Shown here: positions 55,068 to 63,931 of the stretch, in pieces
How the letters are laid out: each line of letters begins with the position of its first letter
Numbering within the stretch: the stretch's first letter is position 1
From: Chryseobacterium pennipullorum
GTDB lineage: Bacteria; Bacteroidota; Bacteroidia; Flavobacteriales; Weeksellaceae
Assembly: GCF_003384725.1 (NCBI RefSeq)
Contig: NZ_QNVV01000009.1
Coordinates: 123,463-187,462 of the forward strand
Reading direction: 5' to 3'
Length of the DNA stretch: 64,000 nucleotides
Made by a program: the position numbers and the translations under genes
Notes under the pieces: model-generated
What the model was told of the DNA's origin: nothing
Database searches by the model: none
The model's input: only the letters and a program-made list of their open reading frames with translations

Positions 55068-56177
55068 CTAAGATAAAATAATAATATCTATCTGCCTTTC
55101 ATTCAGTCTGTTCATAAGCGTATAGATCCAGCTGTATCCTGAAAGACGCTGCCAGAGCCGGGCATGGGGTTTCCCTATGCATACGGTGGTTATATTGTGT
55201 TCAATCACATATTCCAGAATACCATGCTGAACACTGTTTTCCCTGACACGGACAACTTTCGCCCCCAATTCCTGTGCTAAATTAAAATTATTAATCAAAT
55301 ACCGTTGCTTGTCCAGTGCAATTTTTTCAGGATTTTCTGATGGCTTCTGTATATAGAGAACCGTCCATGGACTGTTGTAATAGCTGGCCAGCCGGGCCGT
55401 TTTCCGGATGATATTCTTAGCCACCTTTTCGTTACTGCTGATGCAAGCCAGGAACTTTATAGGTTTAAAATTCCCGGTTTTTATTTCTGTTTCCACCTTT
55501 CTTTCCACATGAGTGGCCACTTCTTTCAGGGCCAGCTCACGCAGCTGCAGAATATGTCCGCTTTGAAAAAAATGACTGAGTGCGGTCTGAATTTTTTCTT
55601 TTTTATAGATCTTTCCCTCTTTCAGACGGGTGAGCAGCTCATCAGCGGTAAGATCAATATTCACCACTTCATCAGCCAGAGCAAGGATCTTATCCGGAAC
55701 CCGCTCTGTAACTTCCACACCGGTAATTGTTTTGACCTCTTCATTCAGGCTTTCGATGTGCTGGATATTCATAGCACTGATCACATTGATTCCGTTATCA
55801 AGAATTTCCAGTACATCCTGCCATCTTTTTTTATTTTTGGAACCTTCTACGTTGGTATGTGCCAGCTCATCCACCAAGATCACTTCCGGATGTTCATTGA
55901 TGATAGCCTGAAGATCCATTTCTTCAAGATTTTTTCCTTTATAAAAAACCGATTTTCTTTCAATTTCAGGTAGTCCCTCTACCAGAGCTTCGGTTTCTTC
56001 ACGGCCATGGGTTTCTATATAGCCGATTCTGACGTCAATGCCATTCCGTAACAGAGAATGGGCTTCCTGAAGCATCCGGAACGTTTTCCCTACTCCAGCA
56101 CTCATTCCGATATAGATTTTGAATTTTCCCTTCCGGGATTTCTGAATCAATTCTAAAAAATCTTTTGCTGATGACAT
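55068..56177 (-). CDS. kdpD: KdpD sensor protein, lacking the kinase half
   Basis: This 369-residue protein contains the KdpD N-terminal domain with Walker A GMSAGVGKT (24-32), followed by the REETEALVEGL segment, the VDELAHTN motif (about 112) and a USP domain (about 225-369, FLACISSNEKVAKNII). There is no membrane segment, HisKA or ATPase domain. The protein ends where the four-helix membrane part would begin in E. coli KdpD. Cytosolic nucleotide or K+ sensing is therefore split from the kinase at 53261. I start at ATG 56177 (MSSAKDF); the 11 codons before it are unlike the family. Confidence 0.9.
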   Translation of the reverse strand: MSSAKDFLELIQKSRKGKFKIYIGMSAGVGKTFRMLQEAHSLLRNGIDVRIGYIETHGREETEALVEGLPEIERKSVFYKGKNLEEMDLQAIINEHPEVILVDELAHTNVEGSKNKKRWQDVLEILDNGINVISAMNIQHIESLNEEVKTITGVEVTERVPDKILALADEVVNIDLTADELLTRLKEGKIYKKEKIQTALSHFFQSGHILQLRELALKEVATHVERKVETEIKTGNFKPIKFLACISSNEKVAKNIIRKTARLASYYNSPWTVLYIQKPSENPEKIALDKQRYLINNFNLAQELGAKVVRVRENSVQHGILEYVIEHNITTVCIGKPHARLWQRLSGYSWIYTLMNRLNERQIDIIILS

Positions 56178-56234
56178 TGATTTTATTCTTTTTAATTGTA
56201 CTTTAAGCACTTCTAATTGTGGTTGCTTAGATGA

Positions 56235-57320
56235 CTAAAACCAGGCTGCGAGGCTCGTTGTGATGAAGAAATTTCCTTTTTTAAACTCATCATTTTTCGC
56301 AAAAATGCGGTCTTTGGAGGTAAAGCTCCTCGCCTCTGTCCGGAAAACCACATTTTTAAATACAGCGTAATCTATATTGAGAGAATATCCCAACGTCTGA
56401 AATCTATTGGAAGTCCCTGTATTGATGATGACTCCGTTCTTATCACTGTAATATTCCAATCTTCCCGCCAGCGCCCAGCGATTATCAAATTGATATTTCA
56501 TCTGTACGTTTGGGCTGTACCAGATATTATACTGTTCGCTTCCTTTTGTTTTTTGTTCAGCTCCGATATCAAATCCCAATACCGCAGAAAACTGTTCGGT
56601 CAGCTGAAAACTTCCGTACAAATCATGAAAATAGCGCATTCTTTTTTCATTTTTCGCTTTATCATTACCCACAAAGGAACTGCTGTTCAGGGTAATTTTG
56701 TCATTAGGCTTATAGGTTACCTGATGGCCAAAAGAAATGCTTTGATTTCCTTCAGGTTTGGCGATGCGCTGCCATCCATTTAGGACCAACCCACTCACAA
56801 ACCATTTTCCGTTATCTGAGGTATATGAAATTTTGGCTCCCGTTTCGAAATAGGGTGAGTTTTCAGCAGCAAAACTTCTTGTAAGATTGATATTGTCTTT
56901 TCCTATGGCACTTTCCCAGCCGATATGTGAAGGCATAATCCCAGCATCAATCCAGAGGTTTTTATTTTTGGATATTCTGATTCCTATATTCGCTTCATTC
57001 ACGTATCGTAATGCACCCTGTTCAGCGGCCATATTATCCTGGGCATAAGTTCCTGCCATTAAGGCAACATTGGCACGGAGATTTTCACTCTGGTAATTGG
57101 CTTTAATTAACCCCAGATTAAGATTCATTTCATTGTGCCTGTTATATGAATATAAAAAATTCTGACGGATATGATTGTTTGGTTCATTAAAATCATAGGT
57201 GTAAAAAAGTTCTGCATACGCTGAAAATGTAACTTTATTCCCTGTTTTTATTGAATCCGATGACTGTGCTTTTGAGAAAAACATTCCTAAAACGGCACCT
57301 ATAGCTAGATATTTTTTCAC
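56235..57320 (-). CDS. Kdp-linked outer-membrane porin
   Basis: This 361-residue protein has a signal peptide (1-18, FFSKAQ) and a run of amphipathic strands typical of a 16-18-stranded porin. Examples are VTFSAYAELFYTYDF at the start and GNFFITTSLAAWF as the C-terminal aromatic strand. It starts at GTG 57320; an in-frame stop lies upstream. It lies 12 bases after kdpC and 57 bases before kdpD, so it is part of the kdp transcript. It presumably lets K+ or a counter-ion reach the periplasm; no selectivity can be read. Confidence 0.83.
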   Translation of the reverse strand: MKKYLAIGAVLGMFFSKAQSSDSIKTGNKVTFSAYAELFYTYDFNEPNNHIRQNFLYSYNRHNEMNLNLGLIKANYQSENLRANVALMAGTYAQDNMAAEQGALRYVNEANIGIRISKNKNLWIDAGIMPSHIGWESAIGKDNINLTRSFAAENSPYFETGAKISYTSDNGKWFVSGLVLNGWQRIAKPEGNQSISFGHQVTYKPNDKITLNSSSFVGNDKAKNEKRMRYFHDLYGSFQLTEQFSAVLGFDIGAEQKTKGSEQYNIWYSPNVQMKYQFDNRWALAGRLEYYSDKNGVIINTGTSNRFQTLGYSLNIDYAVFKNVVFRTEARSFTSKDRIFAKNDEFKKGNFFITTSLAAWF

Positions 57321-57332
57321 GTTAGTATGACA

Positions 57333-57890
57333 TTATTTTAATTGGTTTAAAGCAATATTAAGCTTCAGCACATTGATTTTTGATGGCCCGAAAAGACCTA
57401 AAAGCGGCTTCTCAGTCTGATGATTAATTAAGTTTCTAATTTGCTCTTCCGAAAGATCTCTCGCTTTTGCAATTCTCCTTGCCTGATACAAAGCACCTTC
57501 TTCAGAAATATCAGGATCCAGTCCGCTGCCACTAGCCGTAGCCAGTTCTACAGGAATTTTCATCCTTTCCATTTCAGGATTCTTCATTCTTAAAGTGTCT
57601 ATTCTTTTTTGCACGGTTTCCAGATATTCTTCATTGCTCGGTCCTTTGTTACTTCCTGCGCTTCCCGCTGCGTTATAATTAACAGCTGAAGGGCGGCCAT
57701 GGAAATACTTTTCTGATCTAAACTCCTGCCCGATATTGGCATAGAACTTCTGTCCTTTATAATTGATGAGTTCTGCATTTCCGTGGGTAGGTAGTACTTT
57801 TGAGACTCCATATACAATTCCTAAATAGATTCCTGCAACAACCAGCATTACCAAAGTTAGCCTGAATGCTGAAACAATATGATTTTTCAT
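57333..57890 (-). CDS. kdpC: Potassium-transporting ATPase subunit C
   Basis: This 185-residue inner-membrane protein has one N-terminal membrane helix (about 8-29) and a periplasmic domain with the KdpC marker SGLDPDISEEGALYQARRIAKAR (about 128-150). Upstream NEAxx-type and GRPSAVNYNAAGSAGSNKGPSNEEY segments match the family. It stabilises the KdpFABC complex and assists K+ binding. It lies 10 bases after kdpB. Confidence 0.95.
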   Translation of the reverse strand: MKNHIVSAFRLTLVMLVVAGIYLGIVYGVSKVLPTHGNAELINYKGQKFYANIGQEFRSEKYFHGRPSAVNYNAAGSAGSNKGPSNEEYLETVQKRIDTLRMKNPEMERMKIPVELATASGSGLDPDISEEGALYQARRIAKARDLSEEQIRNLINHQTEKPLLGLFGPSKINVLKLNIALNQLK

Positions 57891-57900
57891 TTTTAAAATT

Positions 57901-59940
57901 TTAATAGAATAAACTGATTACCAAATCAATAATTTTGATCCCAATAAACGGAACTATTACTCCTCCCAATCCATAGATCAACAGATTCCTTCTCAATAAG
58001 GCGCTTGCTCCAATCGGCTTGTAAGCCACACCTTTTAACGCTAATGGAATAAGGAAGGGAATAATCACCGCATTAAAGATAACAGCAGATAAAATAGCCG
58101 TTTCGGGACTATGGAGATTCATAATATTCAACTTCTGAAGTGAGGGGATAAACGTGATAAACAAAGCCGGGATAATGGCAAAATATTTCGCCACATCATT
58201 GGCAATACTGAAGGTGGTCAAGGTTCCACGGGTCATCAGCAGCTGCTTTCCAATCTCTACAATTTCAATAAGTTTGGTAGGGTCATTATCCAGGTCTACC
58301 ATATTTCCGGCTTCTTTTGCGGCCTGCGTCCCACTGTTCATGGCTACCCCTACATCTGCTTGTGCCAGTGCCGGTGCATCGTTGGTTCCATCTCCCATCA
58401 TCGCGACCAATTTCCCTTCCTGCTGTTCCTTTTTGATGTAATTCATTTTATCTTCAGGTTTAGCCTCGGCAATAAAATCATCAACTCCCGCTTTTTCAGC
58501 AATAAATTTTGCAGTCAAAGGGTTATCACCCGTTACCATTACAGTCTTCACCCCCATCTTACGAAGTCTCTGGAAGCGTTCCTGGATCCCTGTTTTAATG
58601 ATATCCTGAAGTTCAATAACTCCCCATACTTTTTCATTAACGGCTACCACCAAAGGCGTTCCTCCATTTTCAGAAATTTTGGTAACAGCGTCCTGGGTTT
58701 CCTGTGGAAAGAGATTCCCGGTTTTTTCAGTCAGCTTTTTTATGGTGTCATAGGCGCCTTTCCGGATTCTCGTGTCCTCAAAATCGATTCCAGAAGTTCT
58801 GGTTTCTGCAGTAAAGTCAATATAGGTAGGATTGGGAACCAGCAGATCTTCGGATCTCAGCGCGCTCAGCTCAATAATGGACTTTCCTTCAGGTGTTTCA
58901 TCCGCTACAGAACTCAGAGCAGATGCTTTGATAAACTCTTCCAGCGTAATGCCATTGGCAGGGTGAAACTGTGTTGCTTTACGGTTTCCAATGGTAATAG
59001 TCCCGGTTTTATCAAGTAAAAGTACATCGATATCACCCGCTGTTTCCACTGCCTTACCACTTTTGGTAATGACATTGGCCCGAAGTGCCCTGTCCATTCC
59101 TGCAATTCCGATGGCAGAAAGCAGACCACCGATCGTTGTTGGAATAAGACAAACGAAAAGTGAAATAAATGCTGCAATAGTGATCGGAGTCTGCGCGTAA
59201 TCTGCAAATGGCTTTAAAGTGAGGGTAACAATAATAAATGTAAGAGTAAACCCTGCCAGAAGTATTGTTAATGCGATTTCATTAGGTGTTTTCTGCCTTG
59301 ATGCTCCTTCAACAAGGGCTATCATTTTATCTAGAAAAGATTCTCCGGGTTTGGTGGTTACTTTTACTTTAATCCGGTCGGAAAGTACTTTTGTACCACC
59401 GGTTACAGAGCTTTTATCACCTCCGGCTTCACGGATAACGGGAGCACTTTCTCCGGTAATAGCGGATTCATCAATGGTAGCCAGACCTTCTATAATCTCG
59501 CCATCCATCGGGATTTGGTCTCCTGCCTCGCAAAGGAAAACATCGCCCAGCTTCATTTCGGCAGACATTTTCAAAGTGGTTTCTACCTGAAAACCGGGTT
59601 TGTTGTCAATCACCAGCTTCGCGGGAGTTTCTTCACGCGTTTTCCTGAGTGTATCCGCCTGTGCCTTCCCACGGGCTTCCGCAATTGCTTCCGCAAAATT
59701 GGCAAAAAGAACGGTAAAAAACAGGATGATAAAGACTAAAAAATTGTAGGAAAAGCTTCCCTGGGTTTTATCACCAGTCAAGCTGAATATGCTTACGATA
59801 AACATGACTGCTGTTCCGATCTCAACCAGGAACATCACTGGATTTTTAAACATAATTTTCGGATTCAGCTTAACGAAAGACTGTTTAATGGCTTCGTTTA
59901 CCAAATCTTTCTGAAATAATGTCTGTGACTGATTTTTCAT
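57901..59940 (-). CDS. kdpB: Potassium-transporting ATPase subunit B
   Basis: This is the P-type ATPase motor of the KdpFABC pump. The 679-residue protein carries TGES (about 163), the phosphorylation site DKTGT with Asp310, and [16 protein letters not shown] in the hinge region. SGT-type membrane helices match KdpB. I choose the ATG at 59940 ([11 protein letters not shown]), because the longer frame adds 11 residues without family likeness. The 171-base spacer to kdpA is unusually long for this operon. Confidence 0.96.
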   Translation of the reverse strand: MKNQSQTLFQKDLVNEAIKQSFVKLNPKIMFKNPVMFLVEIGTAVMFIVSIFSLTGDKTQGSFSYNFLVFIILFFTVLFANFAEAIAEARGKAQADTLRKTREETPAKLVIDNKPGFQVETTLKMSAEMKLGDVFLCEAGDQIPMDGEIIEGLATIDESAITGESAPVIREAGGDKSSVTGGTKVLSDRIKVKVTTKPGESFLDKMIALVEGASRQKTPNEIALTILLAGFTLTFIIVTLTLKPFADYAQTPITIAAFISLFVCLIPTTIGGLLSAIGIAGMDRALRANVITKSGKAVETAGDIDVLLLDKTGTITIGNRKATQFHPANGITLEEFIKASALSSVADETPEGKSIIELSALRSEDLLVPNPTYIDFTAETRTSGIDFEDTRIRKGAYDTIKKLTEKTGNLFPQETQDAVTKISENGGTPLVVAVNEKVWGVIELQDIIKTGIQERFQRLRKMGVKTVMVTGDNPLTAKFIAEKAGVDDFIAEAKPEDKMNYIKKEQQEGKLVAMMGDGTNDAPALAQADVGVAMNSGTQAAKEAGNMVDLDNDPTKLIEIVEIGKQLLMTRGTLTTFSIANDVAKYFAIIPALFITFIPSLQKLNIMNLHSPETAILSAVIFNAVIIPFLIPLALKGVAYKPIGASALLRRNLLIYGLGGVIVPFIGIKIIDLVISLFY

Positions 59941-60111
59941 TTTCTTGAAAGAATTTATAGCATTGTAAATCAATAGTAACCATCAAGGGCAACTCAAATA
60001 AGGAATAGAAATGAGATAATAGTATGGTGAACGTTTCAGTAAGTTTAAGACTGGTTTCCTTACCTGTTTCAGCTTCCTTAATGGTTGATTATTGATTTGA
60101 TTTTAAATGTT

Positions 60112-61806
60112 TTATTTTGAGAAATACTGGATTTGTTCTGCGATAGGTCCCAAAGTTAATGCCGGGAAGAAAGACAGTGCCGCAATCAATAAGATGACCG
60201 CAAGCGTCATAAACCCGAAAGTGGCGGTATCTGTTTTCAATGTTCCCGAGCTTTCCGGGATGTATTTCTTCTGTGCCAGCAATCCTGCAATGGCAATGGG
60301 TCCTATGATAGGAATGAATCTTGATAACAGGAGAACAATACCTGTTGAAATATTCCACCATGGGGTATTGTCTCCCAAACCTTCAAATCCGGATCCATTA
60401 TTGGCTGAAGAAGAAGTAAATTCGTACAGCATTTCACTGAATCCATGAAAGCCGGGGTTATTCAATGTCTCAGCTCCAAATTCCGGAAGGTAAGCAGTTA
60501 AAGCTGTTCCCACAAGAATTAAAAAAGGATGGAACAAAGCTACAATCATTGCAATCTTCATTTCTTTAGCTTCAATTTTTTTACCCATAAACTCCGGTGT
60601 TCTTCCCACCATCAGCCCGCTGATAAAGACCGCCAGGATAATGAAGATGAAATAATTCAGAATTCCTACCCCACAGCCTCCATAAAAACAGTTGATCATC
60701 ATGGCAAGCAGCTCATTCATTCCCGAAAGAGGCATTGTACTGTCGTGCATCGAGTTTACAGACCCTGTAGAAATAACAGTGGTTGCAATACTCCAATATC
60801 CTGATGCAGCACTTCCGAAACGGATTTCCTTACCTTCCATCGCCCCCAGGCTGCTGTCTGCACCCATTTTGGTGATTAAGGGATTACCTCCTGTTTCATT
60901 GATAATATTGGGAATGGTAAGAGCCAGAAAACCAACGGTCATCACGGTAAAAATCACCCAGGATAACTTTCTTTTCTTCAAATAAAAACCTAATGCAAAA
61001 ACGAGAGCAAACGGAATAACCATCTGGGTAACCATTTCTGTCATATTGGTGATATAATTAGGATTTTCAAGCGGATGTGCTGAATTGGCTCCAAAAAAAC
61101 CACCACCATTGGTTCCCAGGTGCTTGATGGCCACAAAAGCAGACACGGGACCACGGGATACCTCCATCTTCTGCCCTTCTAACGTTGTTATATGATCTTT
61201 ACCTTCAAACGTCATAGGACTTCCGTTAACAGAGAGGATCAGAGCAACCAGTATACTCACCGGAACAAGGATCCTTATCATAGATTTCGTAAAAAAATCA
61301 TAGAAATTTCCCAGTTCAGTACTCGTTTTCTCTTTAAAAGCTTTGAAAAGCACTGCCATGGCCGCCATACCTGTGGCAGCTGTTACAAACTGTAAAAACA
61401 TCAGATACAGCTGGCTCAGGTAACTAACCCCTGTTTCCCCTGAATAATGCTGAAGATTACAGTTCACTAAAAATGAAATGGTTGTATTAAAAGCCAGATC
61501 GGGAGACATATTTGGATTTCCGTCCGGATTTAAAGGAAGCCAGGCCTGGTTCAGCAGGAGTAAAAATCCTATGATAAACCAGACAAAGTTAATAGTCAGC
61601 ATGGCATACATATTCTGTTTCCAGTTCATCTGACGGGCAGGATTAATTCCTGCTATTGTAAAAATAAGTTTTTCTACCGGCCGGAAAACCGGATCAAGAA
61701 AAGTTTTTTTGTATCCATAGACATTAGCAATGTATTTACCTAAAAATATTCCGATTACTAATGTGATAGCAAACATGGCTATAACACCAAAAATTTCTGT
61801 ATTCAT
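60112..61806 (-). CDS. kdpA: Potassium-transporting ATPase subunit A
   Basis: This 564-residue channel-like subunit selects and passes K+ to KdpB. It has ten hydrophobic helices. The selectivity-like loops include GLDP-type VSYLSQ, the GTNGGGFFGANSAHPLENP segment (about 232-250) and FEGLGDNTPWWN near the end. The kdpF stop lies only 6 bases upstream. Confidence 0.95.
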   Translation of the reverse strand: MNTEIFGVIAMFAITLVIGIFLGKYIANVYGYKKTFLDPVFRPVEKLIFTIAGINPARQMNWKQNMYAMLTINFVWFIIGFLLLLNQAWLPLNPDGNPNMSPDLAFNTTISFLVNCNLQHYSGETGVSYLSQLYLMFLQFVTAATGMAAMAVLFKAFKEKTSTELGNFYDFFTKSMIRILVPVSILVALILSVNGSPMTFEGKDHITTLEGQKMEVSRGPVSAFVAIKHLGTNGGGFFGANSAHPLENPNYITNMTEMVTQMVIPFALVFALGFYLKKRKLSWVIFTVMTVGFLALTIPNIINETGGNPLITKMGADSSLGAMEGKEIRFGSAASGYWSIATTVISTGSVNSMHDSTMPLSGMNELLAMMINCFYGGCGVGILNYFIFIILAVFISGLMVGRTPEFMGKKIEAKEMKIAMIVALFHPFLILVGTALTAYLPEFGAETLNNPGFHGFSEMLYEFTSSSANNGSGFEGLGDNTPWWNISTGIVLLLSRFIPIIGPIAIAGLLAQKKYIPESSGTLKTDTATFGFMTLAVILLIAALSFFPALTLGPIAEQIQYFSK

Positions 61807-61812
61807 GACCGG

Positions 61813-61890
61813 TTAAAATTTTTCAGGTTTCATTAAAACATAACAGATGTACACGAAGGCAAGGATTGAAAGGAAAAATAAACTCCACAT
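61813..61890 (-). CDS. kdpF: Potassium-transporting ATPase subunit F
   Basis: This 25-residue single-helix membrane protein, MWSLFFLSILAFVYICYVLM then KPEKF, matches the tiny KdpF subunits (helix followed by a short YxLxxPEKF-type end). It stabilises the KdpFABC complex in the inner membrane. It sits 6 bases before kdpA and 4 bases after the stop of the ORF at 61895. Confidence 0.85.
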   Translation of the reverse strand: MWSLFFLSILAFVYICYVLMKPEKF

Positions 61891-61894
61891 AATT

Positions 61895-61978
61895 TTATAT
61901 TCTATCAAAAAATTCAACTGATTTATATAAAAGGTAAAACAGTACTGCACACAGCAGCAGCAAACTTGTAAGCATCAT
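61895..61978 (-). CDS. 27-residue putative membrane protein upstream of kdpF
   Basis: The frame MMLTSLLLLCAVLFYLLYKS continues VEFFDRI. It is one hydrophobic helix plus a short polar end, resembling KdpF in size and layout. Its ATG overlaps the stop of the ORF at 61975 by 4 bases (ATGA), and its own stop is 4 bases before kdpF. It may be a second KdpF-like subunit or the C-terminal part of a longer frame (see the findings). No database family is known to me. Confidence 0.5.
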   Translation of the reverse strand: MMLTSLLLLCAVLFYLLYKSVEFFDRI

Positions 61979-62082
61979 ATCTTTATCAATAAGGTTAAAA
62001 GAGTTAACAAAACGTACGATACCATCAGCAGACTCAAAGTAGAATGCTCCCGTTTTTTAAACGTTTTTCTTGAAATTGTCAT
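61975..62082 (-). CDS. 35-residue putative membrane protein at the start of the kdp transcript
   Basis: The frame reads MTISRKTFKKREHSTLSLLM and ends VSYVLLTLLTLLIKI. A basic start is followed by one strong hydrophobic helix. Its stop overlaps the ATG of the next tiny ORF. It is the first frame after the terminator of the regulator gene. A one-base shift in its AAAAAA run (codons 9-10) would fuse it into a 62-residue frame with the next ORF, so its true form is uncertain. Confidence 0.4.
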   Translation of the reverse strand: MTISRKTFKKREHSTLSLLMVSYVLLTLLTLLIKI

Positions 62083-62096
62083 TTTTTAAGTATTTT

Positions 62097-62116
62097 ATTC
62101 TATGACTATATGCCAA
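62097..62116 (-). promoter_or_regulatory. Possible sigma54-like site before the kdp operon
   Basis: The minus strand has TTGGCATATAGTCATAG. The TGGCA half matches the -24 element (TGGCAC), but CATAG is a poor -12 element. Its position, with a start expected some 9 bases before the first tiny ORF, fits the NtrC-type regulator next to it. Confidence 0.25.
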
Positions 62117-62194
62117 AAAAAAGTCCAATCCTTAAACAAACAATTCAAAAATCTGAATACCAATTAGTTAAATCAAAATCACAGACCGTATAAA

Positions 62195-62225
62195 AACAGA
62201 AAAGCCTATCAAAATGATAGGCTCT
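62195..62225 (-). terminator. Terminator between the response regulator and the kdp operon
   Basis: AGCCTATC pairs with GATAGGCT around AAAAT and is followed on the minus strand by TTTTCTGTTTTT. It separates the regulator gene from the kdp transcript. Confidence 0.75.
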
Positions 62226-62243
62226 TTATTAAAATGATAAGTG

Positions 62244-63566
62244 CTATTTGAGTCCGTATTCTTCCAGTTTACGATATAGCGTAGCGATTCCTATTTCAAG
62301 GAGCCTGGCGGCTTCTGCTTTATTACCTTTCGTATACTGCAATACTTTCTGAATATGTATTTTTTCCAGGGACCTGATGCTTAAAGAATCATCCTCAGAC
62401 CGTACTTTTTCCGAATATACCGGAAGGCTGTCAGCCTGTAGAATATGCCCCTCCATTAGAATAAGGCTACGCTCTACAACATTTCTCAGTTCCCGGATAT
62501 TTCCCTTCCAGTCATTCTTTTCCAATGTCTTATAGTATTCTGGATCTACATGAACTGACCCCAGATGCAATTTATCCGAAAACAGATCAATAAAATTCTT
62601 TGCCAGCATCTTAAGATCTTCTTTTCTCTCTCTTAGTGAAGGAAGGCCGATCTCGAATACATTCAGCCTGAAATACAGATCTTCCCTGAAGTTTCCCTGT
62701 TTTATTTCTTCTTCCAGATTCCTGTTGGTAGCTGCTATCAGTCTGAAGTCAGATTGAGAAACTTTAGTTTCCCCCATCTTAATAAATTCCTTGGTTTCCA
62801 GCACCCTGAGTAATTTAGCCTGAAGTTCTATGGGCATTTCCCCGATTTCATCCAAAAACAAAGTTCCGCCACTGGCCTCTTCGATCAGTCCTTTTTTGTC
62901 TTTTAAAGCACCTGTAAATGCTCCTTGTTTATGACCGAAAAGTTCACTCTCCAGAATATCTTTACTGAATGCCGAACAATTGATGGCAACAAAGCTTTTT
63001 TTATTTCTGCCACTACCTTCATGAATAGCACTGGCAAACACTTCCTTTCCTGTTCCGGTTTCTCCTGTTAAAAGCACCGCAGCATCCGTCAACGCTACTT
63101 TCTCCGCCAGCCTTTTAGCCTGTAAGATCAGGGGAGAACTTCCTATGATCTGTCCGAATCCTTTTATCTTTGGTGGTGGAACCGTATGGAGACGGTTATC
63201 CTTTACTTTTTCCAGAGCCTTATACACCAGCGGAATAATCTTATCGTTATCATCTCCTTTAACCAGGTAATCGTACGCCCCGTTTTTCATCGCCTGTACT
63301 GCGTCAGTAATATTCCCGAATGCCGTCATCAGGATAATTTCAAGATGTGGATACTTCGCTTTAACGGACCTTACCAATTCGACTCCAAACGCATCAGGAA
63401 GTCTGACATCGCTTAATACAACATCAAAATCATACTGCTCCAACATCGTCATGGCTGAACGTGCTGTAGAGGCTTCTTTTACATTAAAATTTTCTTGGGA
63501 AAGGATCATTCCTAATAACTTAAGGAGCTTGATCTCATCATCGATGATCAGAATGTTTCCGGACAT
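62244..63566 (-). CDS. Sigma54-interacting (NtrC-type) response regulator
   Basis: This 440-residue protein has a receiver domain (1-125) with the phospho-accepting Asp53 in VVLSDVRLPD and Lys in DYLVKGDD. An AAA+ domain follows with Walker A GETGTGKE (168-175) and GAFTGA (215-220), the loop that touches sigma54. A Fis-type helix-turn-helix ends it (GNKAEAARLLEIGIATLYRKL). It would activate sigma54 promoters after phosphorylation. It precedes the kdp genes where the OmpR-type KdpE is found in other bacteria, so it probably controls them, with the kinase at 53261 as partner. That pairing is inferred from position. Confidence 0.9.
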   Translation of the reverse strand: MSGNILIIDDEIKLLKLLGMILSQENFNVKEASTARSAMTMLEQYDFDVVLSDVRLPDAFGVELVRSVKAKYPHLEIILMTAFGNITDAVQAMKNGAYDYLVKGDDNDKIIPLVYKALEKVKDNRLHTVPPPKIKGFGQIIGSSPLILQAKRLAEKVALTDAAVLLTGETGTGKEVFASAIHEGSGRNKKSFVAINCSAFSKDILESELFGHKQGAFTGALKDKKGLIEEASGGTLFLDEIGEMPIELQAKLLRVLETKEFIKMGETKVSQSDFRLIAATNRNLEEEIKQGNFREDLYFRLNVFEIGLPSLRERKEDLKMLAKNFIDLFSDKLHLGSVHVDPEYYKTLEKNDWKGNIRELRNVVERSLILMEGHILQADSLPVYSEKVRSEDDSLSIRSLEKIHIQKVLQYTKGNKAEAARLLEIGIATLYRKLEEYGLK

Positions 63567-63591
63567 TGTAATTCTTTTTGGAAAACCAATA

Positions 63592-63599
63592 CAAACTTA
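63592..63599 (-). promoter_or_regulatory. -7 box of the response-regulator promoter
   Basis: The minus strand reads TAAGTTTG, about 25 bases before the ATG. Confidence 0.55.
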
Positions 63600-63735
63600 T
63601 CAATTTTATTTGAGTAAACGCCTGCAGATAAAGAAATTCTTTTCAGGTAGCGGTTTCAATCCTCAAAAGGCAGGTCTTAAGTAAAAAGCAGTTTCATCTG
63701 ATCCGTGAATGTTAGCTAAACCTATTATCCATCAT

Positions 63736-63765
63736 CATCTGTGCAAATCTGTGAGATCTGTGGTT
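63736..63765. repeat. Dispersed TCTGTG repeat, copy 3
   Basis: CATCTGTGCAAATCTGTGAG followed by ATCTGTGG resembles the copies at 76 and 29725. Confidence 0.45.
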
Positions 63766-63775
63766 TATGATCTTT

Positions 63776-63864
63776 GTTGCTGGTTGTTTCGTTGCTGGTT
63801 TATTGGTTGGTTGGTTGCTGGTTGAGTAGTTGGTGGTTGAGTAGTTGGTGGATTGGTGGTTGCC
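63776..63864. repeat. GGT/GTT-rich low-complexity tract beyond the rRNA operon end
   Basis: The tract repeats TTGGTTGG, GCTGG and a 15-base unit GTTGAGTAGTTGGTG twice in tandem (63821-63835, 63836-63850). On the minus strand, where the rRNA operon is transcribed, it would be CAACCA-rich RNA. The Thr/Pro/Gln frame read from it is not a gene. Confidence 0.6.
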
Positions 63865-63882
63865 TTAAGTATAAAGCCAAAA

Positions 63883-63917
63883 AAAAATCCTTTATCATCA
63901 AGATAAAGGATTTTTAA
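63883..63917 (-). terminator. Terminator of the rRNA operon
   Basis: On the minus strand AAAAATCCTTTATC pairs with GATAAAGGATTTTT around TTGAT and is followed by TT-rich DNA, 16 bases past the 5S end. Confidence 0.85.
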
Positions 63918-63931
63918 AAATAAAATAAAAA

